Assembly (NCBI RefSeq): GCF_003340475.1
Contig: NZ_QBKA01000002.1
Span: 319,501 to 383,500 of the forward strand
Source of the DNA: Alteripontixanthobacter maritimus
GTDB taxonomy: Bacteria; Pseudomonadota; Alphaproteobacteria; Sphingomonadales; Sphingomonadaceae
Length of the DNA stretch: 64,000 bases
Direction: 5' to 3'
Positions 42,601 to 52,995 of the stretch are shown here, one piece after another. A program made the position numbers and the translations under genes. Within the stretch, counting starts at the first letter, position 1. The number at the start of each line of letters is the position of its first letter. The notes beneath the pieces are model-generated. The model was not told the origin of the DNA and made no database searches. It saw only the letters and a list, made by a program, of their open reading frames with translations.

Positions 42601-45381
42601 TCAGCCATGCGCGCCGAAGATATTGGCAATCGCCGTGGAAATGCGCAGCATCAGCGCGTTGGCCCGCGCTATCGGATCGATGAAATCGCGGCGGATTGCA
42701 TTGTAACCTTCGCCCTCGCCATCGGGATAATCGCTCGGGCAATCCACCGCGAAGTCCTTGGGCGAAGGGAAGCTGGTGGGGAAGGCGCGGTTCAGTTGCG
42801 CCAGCGCATCGTCGATCCGCAGGGTGAAGACCATTTCCAGTACGTCTTCGCGGCTAATATCATTGGCGCGGCTGAAAGCAGGTACCGATACCGCTTTCAG
42901 AAACAGATGCTGCATCAGCGCCAGCCGCAATCCCTGCAGCGCGCCGATGGAACGCCGCGTGGTTTCGCGGTCGTCCGGCAGGTTTTCATTGGGCAAATGG
43001 CCGAACAAACGATGGAGCTTTAGCGCATCGACCCGCAATCGGCTGGCAAGACGGCGGAACACGCCGTTGCGGTCATCGGTGGTAAGATACTCCGCAAGGG
43101 CCTCGCACGCATCGCTCAAATGGTCCTCGGTCCCACGATAGGGCCGGCTCGCCCAGTAAGCGCTGTTGAACAGCTCGCCATAGGCGGCGACCGTCTTAAT
43201 GCTGGCGAGCGCATTGGATTCGCGCACCAGCCGCATCAATTGCCGGCCGCGCTCGCTATCCGAAAGCAGCTGCGCGATCCCTTCGTAATCGCTTTGCGCC
43301 GCAGTGCCGACCCCGGCGATGACGTTCACCGGATAGCCCAATTGCTGGAGAACCGCATTGTGCGGAATGGCGCGGATCTGCCGCAGGCTCATCTCGCGGT
43401 CGGCGTTTACATCACTCTGCCGCCGCGAAACCCGGCTGCCGGTGTTGTTGAGCATGCCCAAGCCGAAGGCGGTGATGGCGCGGGCGTAGGTCCGGCTTTC
43501 CAGATGTTCACGCTGGTGGTGGCGGATCGCGCGGTAGAAATCGAGGCTGAGATCGGTGCGGCGGTAGAATTCATCCGTCGGCGCGTCGGCATCGGTATCG
43601 GCGGGTGGATGCTCCATGATGCGCGTCAGCGTGGCACGGGCGAGTTCGGGCGTGCTGAAATGCAGGTATCCGTCACCGCCCTGAAAACTGACTTCGGGCT
43701 CCAGGCGAATGCCGCCGCGCTTGAAACGCCGGCGCGCCCATGGGCTGAGCGGCCATGCCAGACGGTCCGCGAAGGAAGACGGGTGCGCGCCGCGGCCCAT
43801 GCTTTCGCCGTGCGTGTTGAAAATAAGCGCAGCGGTGCCCGTCATCCCCTGCGCCGCCATCGCCTCCGCCAACCGGCCCTGCAGCCGTTCGATGGCGAGG
43901 CTGGCGGGGATTTGTCCGACGAACCGTCCGGCGTCCGAGAAGCCGGTCTGGATACAGACGCGCCCACGCTTCTGCGCGTAATCGCGATAGGCGGGTTCCG
44001 CCAGCAACGAGTCCACGAACCGCCCGCCATGTTCCAGCGCCTGTTCGGTCTCGAACAGCGGAGACACGTCCACCTTCTCCTCGATCCCGAACAGCCGCGC
44101 GAAATACAATGCGGCAAGCACCGTGGCGGGCTGTTCGCATTCCGCCACCAGCATCCGGATCGGCGCGTCGGCATCCACGTGGTGCAGGATTTGCGCCATG
44201 GCCAGGAACTGGCGGATCGCGGTGCTCGCCTCGATCGCGAGCGCGGCGAAATTGGAGCGCAGCGGCTGCGCGTCCGCCAGCAGATCGCGCAAGGTCGCCA
44301 TCGCGCCCTGGCTGGCAATATCGAGCGTATTGCCATCATCGATCCGGCGGCGGATCGCGTTATGCAGCTGTTTCGCATTCACCCGGAAGTGAATCCAGCC
44401 CATCCCAAGCCCATCCGCCCGCATGGCGGCAGCCAGCGTTTTGAGCGCAATGGCGCGCGACTTGGCGGCATTCACCGCTTCGGCTTCCAGCGCATCAGCC
44501 AGCGGTGTCAGCGACAACAGCTTGGCCGGATCGTCCCGCGTCAGGCGGTTGGCGGCAGCCGACAGCGCCTCGGGCGCGGACAGATCGGCAGCGAAGTCGG
44601 CGGCGCGGTCCTGGGCATAGGATGTCGCGGGCCGCAGTGTTTCCAGCAGATCGTGTCTTGCATCGATGGCTTCCAGTTGCGCGGTGTAGCGCGCCAGCCG
44701 CTGCGCCTTCTCAGCGAGGCGGAAGCCGATGGAATCGTACCACTTGATGTCGGTGCGGCCATCCATGTCGTACCCGACCCAACTGGCGAAACGGAACGGC
44801 AGAGGGCGCAGGTCCAGCCATTGGCGCGGCCAGTAATCGGTCGCATGGTCGAGCGCTTGGGCCACCATCGCATCGCGCGCATCCTGCGCATGGGCAATCG
44901 CCCGCATCGCGCGGCCATGTTCGTAGGACAACGTGATCTCGGGCCGGTCCGCTGCAACGTCGCAGGCTGGCGCATCGCCGCCCATCGCCGCAGTGGCAAC
45001 GCTATCGGTCTGTGCCGGGTTGAGCAGGAAAGTGGGGTGCGCGGTGAACACGGCGTGCAGTTGCGGATGCTCCCACCGTTCGCGAAATGCGTCGAAATCA
45101 TCGACCGTAAAGGTGTCAGCCAGCGCTTTTTCGTTTTCTGCTGTGCCGGTTGGCGCGAGCAGGCGATGGAGGCGTTTGGCGCGCGCTTCCAGCCCGGTGC
45201 ATTCCAGCTCGGCCACCATCGCCTCGATCCCGTCCAGATCGAGCGCGCCGCTTTCCAACTGCCGCGAAAGGTCGAGTGAAAGCTGGAACACCGGATTAAA
45301 CAGCGGCGTTTCCTGCGTGCGGACGTGATGTTCCTGCAGCTTGGCCGAAAGATCGCCGACGGTGCGGAACGTGCCGGTCAT
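42601..45381 (-). CDS. phosphoenolpyruvate carboxylase-like protein, active site altered
   Basis: A 926-residue homologue of PEP carboxylase, last gene of the Entner-Doudoroff operon. FTAHPT with His115 is retained. Other hallmark motifs are degenerate: the GGDRDGNP position reads WVGYDMDGRT (201-210), GYSDS-x-KD reads GFSDAGRFVG (480-489), and HGRGG-x-x-GRGG reads FNTHGESMGRG (521-531), which changes the catalytic His and one Arg. The QGE segment is missing, and the usual C-terminal TG or NTG ending is replaced by IFGAHG. Whether it still carboxylates PEP is doubtful. The start overlaps the eda stop as ATGA. Confidence 0.8.
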   Translation of the reverse strand: MTGTFRTVGDLSAKLQEHHVRTQETPLFNPVFQLSLDLSRQLESGALDLDGIEAMVAELECTGLEARAKRLHRLLAPTGTAENEKALADTFTVDDFDAFRERWEHPQLHAVFTAHPTFLLNPAQTDSVATAAMGGDAPACDVAADRPEITLSYEHGRAMRAIAHAQDARDAMVAQALDHATDYWPRQWLDLRPLPFRFASWVGYDMDGRTDIKWYDSIGFRLAEKAQRLARYTAQLEAIDARHDLLETLRPATSYAQDRAADFAADLSAPEALSAAANRLTRDDPAKLLSLTPLADALEAEAVNAAKSRAIALKTLAAAMRADGLGMGWIHFRVNAKQLHNAIRRRIDDGNTLDIASQGAMATLRDLLADAQPLRSNFAALAIEASTAIRQFLAMAQILHHVDADAPIRMLVAECEQPATVLAALYFARLFGIEEKVDVSPLFETEQALEHGGRFVDSLLAEPAYRDYAQKRGRVCIQTGFSDAGRFVGQIPASLAIERLQGRLAEAMAAQGMTGTAALIFNTHGESMGRGAHPSSFADRLAWPLSPWARRRFKRGGIRLEPEVSFQGGDGYLHFSTPELARATLTRIMEHPPADTDADAPTDEFYRRTDLSLDFYRAIRHHQREHLESRTYARAITAFGLGMLNNTGSRVSRRQSDVNADREMSLRQIRAIPHNAVLQQLGYPVNVIAGVGTAAQSDYEGIAQLLSDSERGRQLMRLVRESNALASIKTVAAYGELFNSAYWASRPYRGTEDHLSDACEALAEYLTTDDRNGVFRRLASRLRVDALKLHRLFGHLPNENLPDDRETTRRSIGALQGLRLALMQHLFLKAVSVPAFSRANDISREDVLEMVFTLRIDDALAQLNRAFPTSFPSPKDFAVDCPSDYPDGEGEGYNAIRRDFIDPIARANALMLRISTAIANIFGAHG

Positions 45382-46007
45382 CGCGGCAGATCCGCCGCTT
45401 CGCGGGCCGCAGCAACGACCGTTTGATGGTCCACCGGCCCCTTTGGCGCGACCCAGCTTCCGCCGACGCACAGCACCGGATCATAGGCCAGCCAGTCGCG
45501 CGCATTGTCCAGACTGATACCCCCGGTGGGACAGAATTTGCACTGACCGAACGGGCCGGCCAGCGCCTTCAATGCAGGCAACCCGCCTGCCGCCATGGCT
45601 GGGAAAAACTTGAAATGCACAAGGCCGAGGTCGAGCCCGCGCATGATGTCACCCGCCGTCGCAATGCCGGGCAGGAACGGCACGTCGTCCCGCATCGCGG
45701 CCTGTCCCAGCGGTTCGGTCAGACCAGGCGAGACGATGAACCGCGCGCCCGCGTCGATTGCCGCCGCCATTTCGTCAGGGTTGGTCACAGTTCCTGCGCC
45801 GACAATCGCGCCGTCCACTTCGCTCATCACCCGGATCGCTTCCAACGCGGCGGGCGTGCGCAAGGTCACTTCCAGCGCGGTCAGTCCCCCTTCCACCAAT
45901 GCCTCCGCCAATGGGCGGGCGTGCGCCACATCTTCCACCACGATTACGGGAACGACCGGCGCAGCGAGCATGATGGATTGGATGGTTAGGGAGGAGGTCG
46001 TGGTCAC
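45378..46007 (-). CDS. eda: 2-dehydro-3-deoxy-phosphogluconate aldolase
   Basis: A 209-residue class I aldolase that splits KDPG into pyruvate and glyceraldehyde-3-phosphate, the last Entner-Doudoroff step. TALEVTLRTPAAL contains the catalytic Glu, and VHFKFFPAMAAGG the Schiff-base Lys; FCPTGGISLDNARDWLA binds phosphate. Length is standard. It overlaps glk by 4 bp and the PEPC-like gene by 4 bp. Confidence 0.96.
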   Translation of the reverse strand: MTTTSSLTIQSIMLAAPVVPVIVVEDVAHARPLAEALVEGGLTALEVTLRTPAALEAIRVMSEVDGAIVGAGTVTNPDEMAAAIDAGARFIVSPGLTEPLGQAAMRDDVPFLPGIATAGDIMRGLDLGLVHFKFFPAMAAGGLPALKALAGPFGQCKFCPTGGISLDNARDWLAYDPVLCVGGSWVAPKGPVDHQTVVAAAREAADLPR

Positions 46008-46990
46008 AGATGTTCTCTCGCATAGGCAGCCGCTGCGCCGAACAGGCCGGGCTGGGGATGGACGATGAGCTTCACGGGAATGGTCCCCATCAATTCGGCA
46101 AACCGCCCCTTGGCGCGGAACCGTTCGGCAAAGCCGCTGGTCAGCAACGTGTCGCGCAATCTGTAGCCTAGGCCGCCTGCGATCACCACGCCGCCGAAGC
46201 CGCCTTGCGCCAGCGCGATATCGCCTGCCACGCTGCCGAGCGACAGGCAGAACCGGTCCACGGCGGCGGCGGCGAGGCTGTCACTGCCATCCTGGCCGCG
46301 CGTCCAGATGGCAATGTCGTCCTCATCGGTGACGGGCTTGCCTTCCAGCGCAGCGAGCGTCTGGTAGATGTCGGAAATGGCCGGGCCTGCGACCACACGC
46401 TCCACGGAAACGCGGTTATGGCGCTTGCGCAGGCGGGCAAGGATCGCATCTTCGATCTGGTCCAACGGCGCAAAATCTATGTGCCCGCCCTCGGTTGCGG
46501 AGACGCGGTATTCGCCGGTTGGTTCGCGGTAGAGATGCGCCACGCCAAGGCCCGTTCCGGGGCCAAGCACACTGAGGCGGCCGGTCGGTGCGAGCGGCTG
46601 GTCCGGACCGGTCAGATGGACGAACTGGTCTTCGGGCGCGCGCGCGACTGCATGGCCCACAGCCTCGAAATCGTTGACGATGGTGAAGCGCTTTACGCCA
46701 AGCTTCGATTTCACCAGCGCCGGGCGAATGATCCAGGGGTTGTTGGTGAAGCGGATGACCTCGCCGGTAACCGGCCCGGCAATCGCCATCGTTACGCCAT
46801 CGGGCAGCGTGCCGCCCTTGCGTGCGCGGTAATCCTCCCACGCGGTCTGGAAGCTGGTGTGATCCTCGGTATGGAGCGTTTCGGGCTCGTCCATCGTGAT
46901 GGCGCCATCCGCCGCGATGGTGGCAATGGCGAAACGTGCGTGGGTGCCGCCGATATCGACGGTGACGATCTGGTGCGCTGCGTTGCTCAT
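46004..46990 (-). CDS. glk: glucokinase
   Basis: A 328-residue glucokinase of the E. coli Glk group. [15 protein letters not shown] is the ATP phosphate loop, [14 protein letters not shown] follows, [15 protein letters not shown] contains the catalytic Asp, and [13 protein letters not shown] and [12 protein letters not shown] are sugar-binding segments. The start at 46990 overlaps the edd stop as ATGA; a longer in-frame extension upstream runs antisense through edd and is not used. Phosphorylation of free glucose feeds zwf in the same operon. Confidence 0.95.
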   Translation of the reverse strand: MSNAAHQIVTVDIGGTHARFAIATIAADGAITMDEPETLHTEDHTSFQTAWEDYRARKGGTLPDGVTMAIAGPVTGEVIRFTNNPWIIRPALVKSKLGVKRFTIVNDFEAVGHAVARAPEDQFVHLTGPDQPLAPTGRLSVLGPGTGLGVAHLYREPTGEYRVSATEGGHIDFAPLDQIEDAILARLRKRHNRVSVERVVAGPAISDIYQTLAALEGKPVTDEDDIAIWTRGQDGSDSLAAAAVDRFCLSLGSVAGDIALAQGGFGGVVIAGGLGYRLRDTLLTSGFAERFRAKGRFAELMGTIPVKLIVHPQPGLFGAAAAYAREHL

Positions 46991-48804
46991 AGACCTGCCT
47001 CCGCCAACATGGCCGATCCGCCGCGCTCGGCCTCGTCCGCGTGGAGCCGCAGCATGGCGAACAGCTCGCGGCCTAGTCCGTGCGCCGGGGCGGGATCGGG
47101 AGCGGGCGTGCGGGCGGAGAGATCGGCGGTGGTCGATAGTTCGCCGCCATCCGCGCAGACGCGCACCATGTCTCCGTCCCGCAACAACGATAACGGCCCG
47201 CCGCCCAATGCTTCGGGGCTGCAATGAATGGCGGCGGGGACCTTACCGCTGGCGCCCGACATCCGGCCATCAGTGACCAGTGCCACGCGATAGCCGCGGT
47301 CCTGCAACACGCCGAGCGCAGGCGTCAGCTTATGCAATTCGGGCATTCCGTTTGCGCGCGGGCCCTGAAAACGGACGACGACGACCACATCACGGTCGAG
47401 CTCGCCCTTCGCAAACGCCTCGGCCACATCGTGCTGCGTTTGGAACACGCGGGCGGGTGCCTCGATGGTCCAGCGTTCCTTGTCCACGGCGCTGGATTTG
47501 AAGCATGCGCGGCCCAGATTTCCCTGCAGCAGCCGCATCCCGCCATCGGCCTGGAACGGATCGCTGGCCGGGCGCAGCATGGTATCGTCGGTGGTGTCGC
47601 CCGCATCGCGCCATGCAAGCATCTCATCGTCCAGCCACGGCTCTTTGGCATACTCGCCCAAATCGCCCGTCCCGACCGTCACGATATCTCGGTGGATCAG
47701 CCCGGCTTCCAGCAATTGCGCCACGACATAGGCGATCCCGCCCGCATCGTGGAACTGGTTCACGTCGCCCGAGCCATTGGGATAGACCCGCGCTATCAAG
47801 GGCACGGCGTGGGAGAGTTCCGCCATATCGGTCCAGTCGAACTGGATACCCGCACAGCGGGCGATAGCGGGCAAATGGATCGCGTGATTGGTCGATCCGC
47901 CGGTGGCGAGCAGACCGATGGCAGCGTTGACGATCGCCTTTTCATCGACGCATTTGGCCAGCGTGCGTTCTGCCGTGCCGGACAGCTCCGCCAACCGGTG
48001 CACCGCCGCGCGGTCGAGCGCCTGCCGCAATTTCGTGCCCGGCTGGACAAATGCGCTGCCCGGAATATGCAGCCCCATCAGCTCCATCATCATCTGGTTG
48101 GAATTCGCCGTGCCGTAGAACGTGCAGGTGCCGGGCGAGTGATAGCTGGCGCTTTCGCTTTCCAGCAGCGCATCGCGGCCCACCTTGCCTTCTGCGAACA
48201 GCTGGCGGACACGCTGCTTTTCCTTGTTCGGAATACCGGTCGGCATCGGGCCGCTGGGCACGAACAGCGCCGGCATGTGGCCATACCGCAACGCCCCCAT
48301 CAGCAGGCCGGGCACGATCTTGTCGCAAATGCCCAGCATCGCCACGCCGTCATACATGGCGTGGGAAAGCGCGACGCCGGTACTCATCGCGATGACATCG
48401 CGGCTGAACAGCGACAGCTCCATCCCGTCCTGCCCCTGCGTAACGCCGTCGCACATCGCCGGGGTCGCGCCCGCAACCTGCGCGGTGGCGCCTTTCTCGC
48501 GGGCATAGATCTTCATCCGTTCGGGGTACCGGCCATAGGGCTGATGCGCGGACAGCATGTCGTTATAGCTGGTGACGATGCCGATATTGGGGCCGCGATG
48601 CTGCTTCAGCGCGTCCTGATCCTCCACCGCCCCGGCATAAGCATGGGCGAGGTTGGAACAGGACACCGACGCACGGTCCGGCTGCTCGCCGGCGTAACGG
48701 TCCATCAGATCGAGATAGGCGCGGCGCGTGTCCTTCGACTTGTCGATAATGCGCTGCGTTACGCGGTGGATCGGGTCCTGCAGCCCCGGTCTGGTGTCAG
48801 TCAT
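46987..48804 (-). CDS. edd: phosphogluconate dehydratase
   Basis: A 605-residue dehydratase of the IlvD/Edd family that turns 6-phosphogluconate into [43 protein letters not shown] and [17 protein letters not shown] carry the conserved cluster and substrate residues; [24 protein letters not shown] and [14 protein letters not shown] are typical. [21 protein letters not shown] marks the C-terminal domain. Length matches other Edd proteins. It overlaps zwf by 8 bp and glk by 4 bp. Confidence 0.96.
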   Translation of the reverse strand: MTDTRPGLQDPIHRVTQRIIDKSKDTRRAYLDLMDRYAGEQPDRASVSCSNLAHAYAGAVEDQDALKQHRGPNIGIVTSYNDMLSAHQPYGRYPERMKIYAREKGATAQVAGATPAMCDGVTQGQDGMELSLFSRDVIAMSTGVALSHAMYDGVAMLGICDKIVPGLLMGALRYGHMPALFVPSGPMPTGIPNKEKQRVRQLFAEGKVGRDALLESESASYHSPGTCTFYGTANSNQMMMELMGLHIPGSAFVQPGTKLRQALDRAAVHRLAELSGTAERTLAKCVDEKAIVNAAIGLLATGGSTNHAIHLPAIARCAGIQFDWTDMAELSHAVPLIARVYPNGSGDVNQFHDAGGIAYVVAQLLEAGLIHRDIVTVGTGDLGEYAKEPWLDDEMLAWRDAGDTTDDTMLRPASDPFQADGGMRLLQGNLGRACFKSSAVDKERWTIEAPARVFQTQHDVAEAFAKGELDRDVVVVVRFQGPRANGMPELHKLTPALGVLQDRGYRVALVTDGRMSGASGKVPAAIHCSPEALGGGPLSLLRDGDMVRVCADGGELSTTADLSARTPAPDPAPAHGLGRELFAMLRLHADEAERGGSAMLAEAGL

Positions 48805-50236
48805 GCCAGCTCACTCCGTCGCGTTCGGCCAGGGCGATAGCGGCGCTAGGCCCCCAGGTTCCGGCTGCGTAATTCTTGGGCGCTTCTGCGCTTTCGTCCC
48901 AGGCCTCGCGGATCCCATCCACCCATTGCCACTGCGCCTCCACCTCGTCCCGGCGGACGAACAGCGTCTGATCGCCCTCGATCAGATCGAGCAGCAGGCG
49001 TTCATACGCAATCCGGCGGTGGGTGCCGGTAAACGCATCGGGCAGCGTGATGTCGAGCGGTACGCTGCGAAGGCGAATGCCCTCGCGGTCCAGCCCGGGC
49101 ATTTTGGCCATCATGGAAAGGTGAATGTTTTCTTCCGGCTGGATGCCGATTACCAGGCGGTTGGGCTGGGTCTTGGCGCCCTTATCGGCAAAGATGCTGT
49201 GTGGCAGGCAGCGGAACTGCACCACGATTTCGGTCACGCGTTTCGGCAGCCGTTTCCCCGTGCGAAGGTAGAAAGGCACTCCCTTCCAGCGCCAATTGTC
49301 GACATGCGCCTTGATCGCGACAAAGGTTTCGGTGTTCGATTCCTTGCCAAGCTCTTCATCGTATCCCGGCACGGACCGCCCGGTGATTGCGCCGGTGCGG
49401 TACTGGCCGGTGACGGTTTCCGCCGCCTCGACCTGGCGCAGCGCGCGCAGCACCTTGACTTTCTCGTCGCGCACGGCGGTTGCATCGAAGCTGGTGGGTG
49501 GCTCCATCGCCACCAGCGCCAGCAATTGCAGCATGTGGTTCTGCACCATGTCGCGCAGCGCCCCGGCATCGTCATAGAACGCCACGCGGCCTTCCAGCCC
49601 CACGGTTTCGCCCACCGTGATCTGCACATGATCGACATATTGCGCGTTCCAGACAGGCTCGAACAGGATGTTGGCGAAGCGCAAGGCGAGCAGGTTCTGC
49701 ACCGTCTCCTTGCCCAGATAATGGTCGATCCGGTAGGTCCGATCCTCGTCGAAGGCACTTGCCACCGCGTCCATGATGTCGCGGCTGGAAGCAAGATCGG
49801 TGCCGAGCGGCTTTTCCAGCGCGATCCGCACGTCGCCATCTGCCAGCCCGGCGTGTTTCAGCCCCGCTATCGTCGGCTCGAACAGATTGGGCGCGGTGGA
49901 CAGGAAAATGGCGATGCCTTTCCCGGTGCGGTCCACTTTGGCCGCCAGCTCCTCATACCCCTCCAACGTGGTCGCATCCAAGGGCTGGTAGGACAGGCGG
50001 TTGAGGAACCCCGCCATGCTGCCGCGCCGGTCTGCGGGGAGGTACTTCTCCAGCGCCTCGCGCGCGAAGTTGCGGAACGCGGCGTCGTCCATGTCGGACC
50101 GCGCGGTACCGATGATCTTAAGGTCGGGCGCGATCAGCTGGTCCGCGTCCAGCGCACACAGGCTGGGTAGCAACATGCGCTGCGCCAGATCGCCGGTCGC
50201 GCCGAACAGTATCAGCCGGTCTGCGGTAAAACTCAT
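48797..50236 (-). CDS. zwf: glucose-6-phosphate 1-dehydrogenase
   Basis: A 479-residue enzyme, first gene of the Entner-Doudoroff operon. [19 protein letters not shown] is the NAD(P)-binding fingerprint, [19 protein letters not shown] holds the catalytic Lys and His, and [19 protein letters not shown] is the substrate domain. It oxidises glucose-6-phosphate to 6-phosphogluconolactone. AGGAG lies about 12 bp before the ATG. The lactonase gene pgl is not in the operon. No HexR-like regulator or palindromic operator is visible upstream in the 96 bp gap. Confidence 0.96.
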   Translation of the reverse strand: MSFTADRLILFGATGDLAQRMLLPSLCALDADQLIAPDLKIIGTARSDMDDAAFRNFAREALEKYLPADRRGSMAGFLNRLSYQPLDATTLEGYEELAAKVDRTGKGIAIFLSTAPNLFEPTIAGLKHAGLADGDVRIALEKPLGTDLASSRDIMDAVASAFDEDRTYRIDHYLGKETVQNLLALRFANILFEPVWNAQYVDHVQITVGETVGLEGRVAFYDDAGALRDMVQNHMLQLLALVAMEPPTSFDATAVRDEKVKVLRALRQVEAAETVTGQYRTGAITGRSVPGYDEELGKESNTETFVAIKAHVDNWRWKGVPFYLRTGKRLPKRVTEIVVQFRCLPHSIFADKGAKTQPNRLVIGIQPEENIHLSMMAKMPGLDREGIRLRSVPLDITLPDAFTGTHRRIAYERLLLDLIEGDQTLFVRRDEVEAQWQWVDGIREAWDESAEAPKNYAAGTWGPSAAIALAERDGVSWHD

Positions 50237-50332
50237 ATCGGGCGCGTCTCCTGCGCTTGTCCCGGATTACGGGAAAGCCGGATTACGGGCTACCAGCGCG
50301 CCGCCGCCCGCGCCAGAGCAGCGCATACATAT

Positions 50333-51130
50333 TCAGGAGGCGGAGACGTTGACGGTTTTTTCCATGAAGTCCGTCAGGCCGAAACTGGTCATGAAGCTGA
50401 CATCGGCGGCATCGCGCCCCACGCCGATCTTCACGATCTCACCCGGCTTGGCCATTTCCGTCGCGTCGAGCAGGTACCACGCCCCGCCGCCCGGCGTGGT
50501 GGTATCCTCCAGAAACACTTCCGCCACCGCGTGGAAATCCGGCGGCGTCACACCCGGCGCGAAGCAACTGACGAAGCGCGCGGGCACGCCCGATGCGCGC
50601 GCCAGCGTGACCATTACATGGGCGTAATCGCGGCAGATCCCGCGCCTTTCGATGAAGCTGTCCTCCGCCGTGGTGGTTGGCCCGCTGGAGCCGGGGACAT
50701 AGCGGAAATGGCTGGCGATCCAGTCATGCATCGCCATCATGCGTTCCCCGCCGCGAAGGTCGCCGAACTCCTCCTGCGCGAAGCTTTGCAACCGGCCCGC
50801 GGGGCAATAGCGGCTGTCGAACAGATATTTGATCGTTTCGCCCGGCAGATCATGCGGATCGAGCTGCTTCAAAGGCGCCACCTCGGTCAGCAGCCGGTTG
50901 ACCTCGACCGTGGCGGTGTAATGCACGTCGAAGCGCCCCTCGGCCCGCACCCACATCCGCTCCCCGATCCCGTCCTGCGCCGCAACCCGCGCGATATGCG
51001 GGCTGTCAGAGAGGGTGGTGTTCACCTTCGCCACATATTGCTCGGGAATCATCGCCGCCTCGAACTGGAGGAGCACATCGGTGGGCTGCTCCGCCTGAAA
51101 GGCAAAGCTGGTTTCTATCTGGATGGACAT
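50333..51130 (-). CDS. transglutaminase-like cysteine protease family protein
   Basis: A 265-residue protein with an N-terminal beta region and a transglutaminase-core domain. The catalytic triad is visible: Cys in ERRGICRDYAHVMVTLARA, His in PPDFHAVAEVFLED and Asp in WYLLDATEMA. No signal peptide is seen, so it is probably cytoplasmic. Such bacterial proteins may cut or amidate peptides; true crosslinking is not implied. ATG 51130 is preferred to 51217. It ends 97 bp before zwf and is not clearly part of that operon. Confidence 0.88.
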   Translation of the reverse strand: MSIQIETSFAFQAEQPTDVLLQFEAAMIPEQYVAKVNTTLSDSPHIARVAAQDGIGERMWVRAEGRFDVHYTATVEVNRLLTEVAPLKQLDPHDLPGETIKYLFDSRYCPAGRLQSFAQEEFGDLRGGERMMAMHDWIASHFRYVPGSSGPTTTAEDSFIERRGICRDYAHVMVTLARASGVPARFVSCFAPGVTPPDFHAVAEVFLEDTTTPGGGAWYLLDATEMAKPGEIVKIGVGRDAADVSFMTSFGLTDFMEKTVNVSAS

Positions 51131-51502
51131 GACGGGTGAACGTGCGGAAGCGCGGATGTGTCCGGGGTCTAATGGCAAAAGCACCCTTTTTACCTGAGCC
51201 TGATGTCCAAACCTCACGTCCTTGAGCTAACTAGCCAAAACAGTTGGATTGATTTTCCTACAAGGATTAAGGTTGGTAGCCTCTCCCCGGCTCTTTCCTA
51301 CTGTCGATCTTTACGCGCGCGCCTGCGTAATTATGTTGCCGCGTGGAGAATGATTATTTTGTTTTTCGTTTTGTCGCGCGGGTGCCGCTGCGGGTGCGTG
51401 AACCGCGGCGTTTCGGCCGATTTTTCCAGTTTTCAGATGGTGACACGCGGTAACGCCTATGTCGCTTGTGTCACCCTCGCGGCCTCACCTGTCGTGGCTG
51501 AC
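51131..51502. other. 372 bp intergenic stretch, AT-richer than its surroundings
   Basis: This gap between rimO and the transglutaminase gene is unusually rich in A and T at 51220-51440 (runs such as ATTATTTTGTTTTTC). It holds a perfect 8 bp inverted repeat, GGTGACAC at 51439-51446 and GTGTCACC at 51468-51475, 28 bp beyond the rimO stop, which may end the rimO transcript. An open frame starting at 51203 runs on antisense through rimO and is not convincing. A promoter for the transglutaminase gene or a small RNA could lie here; I cannot demonstrate either. Confidence 0.4.
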
Positions 51503-52900
51503 TTAAGCCACCACGCCGAACAGATCGTGTTCGTCGGCGTCCTCGACCTTTACGTCCACGATTGCACCCGCGGCCAGATGGGCGGGTACGTTGCGCAGGT
51601 AGACGGCTCCGTCGATTTCCGGGGCGTCGGCCTGGCTGCGGCCGGTGGCTCCGATGTCGCCGTCTTCATCCGGCGCGCCGACTTCGTCGATGATTACCGG
51701 CAACGTGCGGCCTACCTTGGCGCGCAGTTTTTCGGCCGAGATCCTTGCGGTGAGGTCCATGATGCGGGCGAAGCGTTCTTCCTTCACCTCCTCCGCCACC
51801 GGATTGGGCAGGGCGTTGGCCGCTGCGCCCTCCACCGGTTCGAAACGGAACGCGCCCACCCGGTCGAGCTGGGCTTCCTCCAGCCAATCGCACAGATAGC
51901 GGAAGTCTTCCTCCGTCTCGCCGGGGAAGCCGACCACGAAGCTCGAGCGGATGGCGATGTCGGGGCAGATTTCGCGCCAGCCCTTCAGGCGTTCCAGCAC
52001 CTTCGCTTCGTTCGCCGGGCGGCGCATGGAGCGCAGGATTTTGGGGCTGGCGTGCTGGAACGGGATGTCGAGATACGGCGTCAGCAGGCCGTCCGCCATC
52101 AGCGGGATCACCTGGTCCACATGGGGGTAGGGGTAGACATAATGCAGCCGCACCCAAGGCGGGACGCCGCCGGCGGTGCGCAGGGTGCCGAGTTCGCGGG
52201 CGAGGTCGGTTATATGGGCGCGCGGCTGGCGGCCCTTCCAGTCCCGCGTCTCGTGGCGGGTATCGACCCCGTAAGCGGACGTGTCCTGGCTGATGACGAG
52301 CAGTTCCTGCGTGCCGGCGGCGACCAGCTTCTCCGCCTCGCGCAAAACGGCATCGATCCGGCGGCTGGCCAGCTTGCCGCGAATGTCGGGAATGATGCAG
52401 AAGGCGCAGGAGTGATTGCAGCCTTCGGAAATCTTGAGGTAGCTGTAATGGCGAGGGGTGAGCTTGATATCGTGTTCGGAGGGTTGCGGAATAAGATCGA
52501 CGAACGGGCCCTGGCTGGGCGGCGCGTGGATATGCACCTGCTCCACGACCTGCTCGTATTGGTGCGCGCCGGTCACGGCCAGAACGGCCGGGTGCGCGGC
52601 GCGGATGGCGTCGGCTTCCTCGCCCAGACAGCCGGTCACGATGACGCGGCCGTTTTCGGCGATGGCCTCGCCGATGGCGGCCAGGCTTTCTTCCTTGGCG
52701 CTGTCGAGAAAGCCGCAGGTGTTGACCAGCACCACGTCGGCGCCGGCGTAATCGGGGCTCATGGCGTAACCGTCGGCACGCAGGCGGGTGAGGATTCGCT
52801 CGCTATCGACCAGCGCCTTGGGGCAGCCGAGGCTGACCATGCCGATGCGCGGGGCAGCATCGATGGTGGTGGGGCGCGGTTTGAGGTCGGTCTCGGTCAT
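51503..52900 (-). CDS. rimO: ribosomal protein uS12 methylthiotransferase RimO
   Basis: A 465-residue radical-SAM methylthiotransferase that adds a methylthio group to an Asp of ribosomal protein S12. The N-terminal MTTase domain has the cluster cysteines in [25 protein letters not shown] and TGCLGEEA. The radical-SAM motif is [13 protein letters not shown] (CxxxCxxC). A C-terminal TRAM domain starts near [24 protein letters not shown] distinguishes RimO from MiaB. Length is normal. Confidence 0.96.
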   Translation of the reverse strand: MTETDLKPRPTTIDAAPRIGMVSLGCPKALVDSERILTRLRADGYAMSPDYAGADVVLVNTCGFLDSAKEESLAAIGEAIAENGRVIVTGCLGEEADAIRAAHPAVLAVTGAHQYEQVVEQVHIHAPPSQGPFVDLIPQPSEHDIKLTPRHYSYLKISEGCNHSCAFCIIPDIRGKLASRRIDAVLREAEKLVAAGTQELLVISQDTSAYGVDTRHETRDWKGRQPRAHITDLARELGTLRTAGGVPPWVRLHYVYPYPHVDQVIPLMADGLLTPYLDIPFQHASPKILRSMRRPANEAKVLERLKGWREICPDIAIRSSFVVGFPGETEEDFRYLCDWLEEAQLDRVGAFRFEPVEGAAANALPNPVAEEVKEERFARIMDLTARISAEKLRAKVGRTLPVIIDEVGAPDEDGDIGATGRSQADAPEIDGAVYLRNVPAHLAAGAIVDVKVEDADEHDLFGVVA

Positions 52901-52995
52901 GGTGCCGCGCCCCTACACCCAAGCGGCCAAGCGCGCCACTTTTGTCGGCATTTGCCGGAGCGACAGGGCTGGGGGTGGGAGCAGAGGTCAGGGCG

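Noticed and set aside
43120-45279. 719-codon open frame on the plus strand opposite the PEPC-like gene
   Set aside because: It is a GC-rich antisense frame, with His/Arg/Gly-heavy composition, no recognisable motif and no ribosome-binding site; the minus-strand gene has clear family motifs.
47224-48840. 538-codon plus-strand open frame opposite edd
   Set aside because: Antisense to a strongly conserved enzyme; composition is typical of non-coding GC-rich frames.
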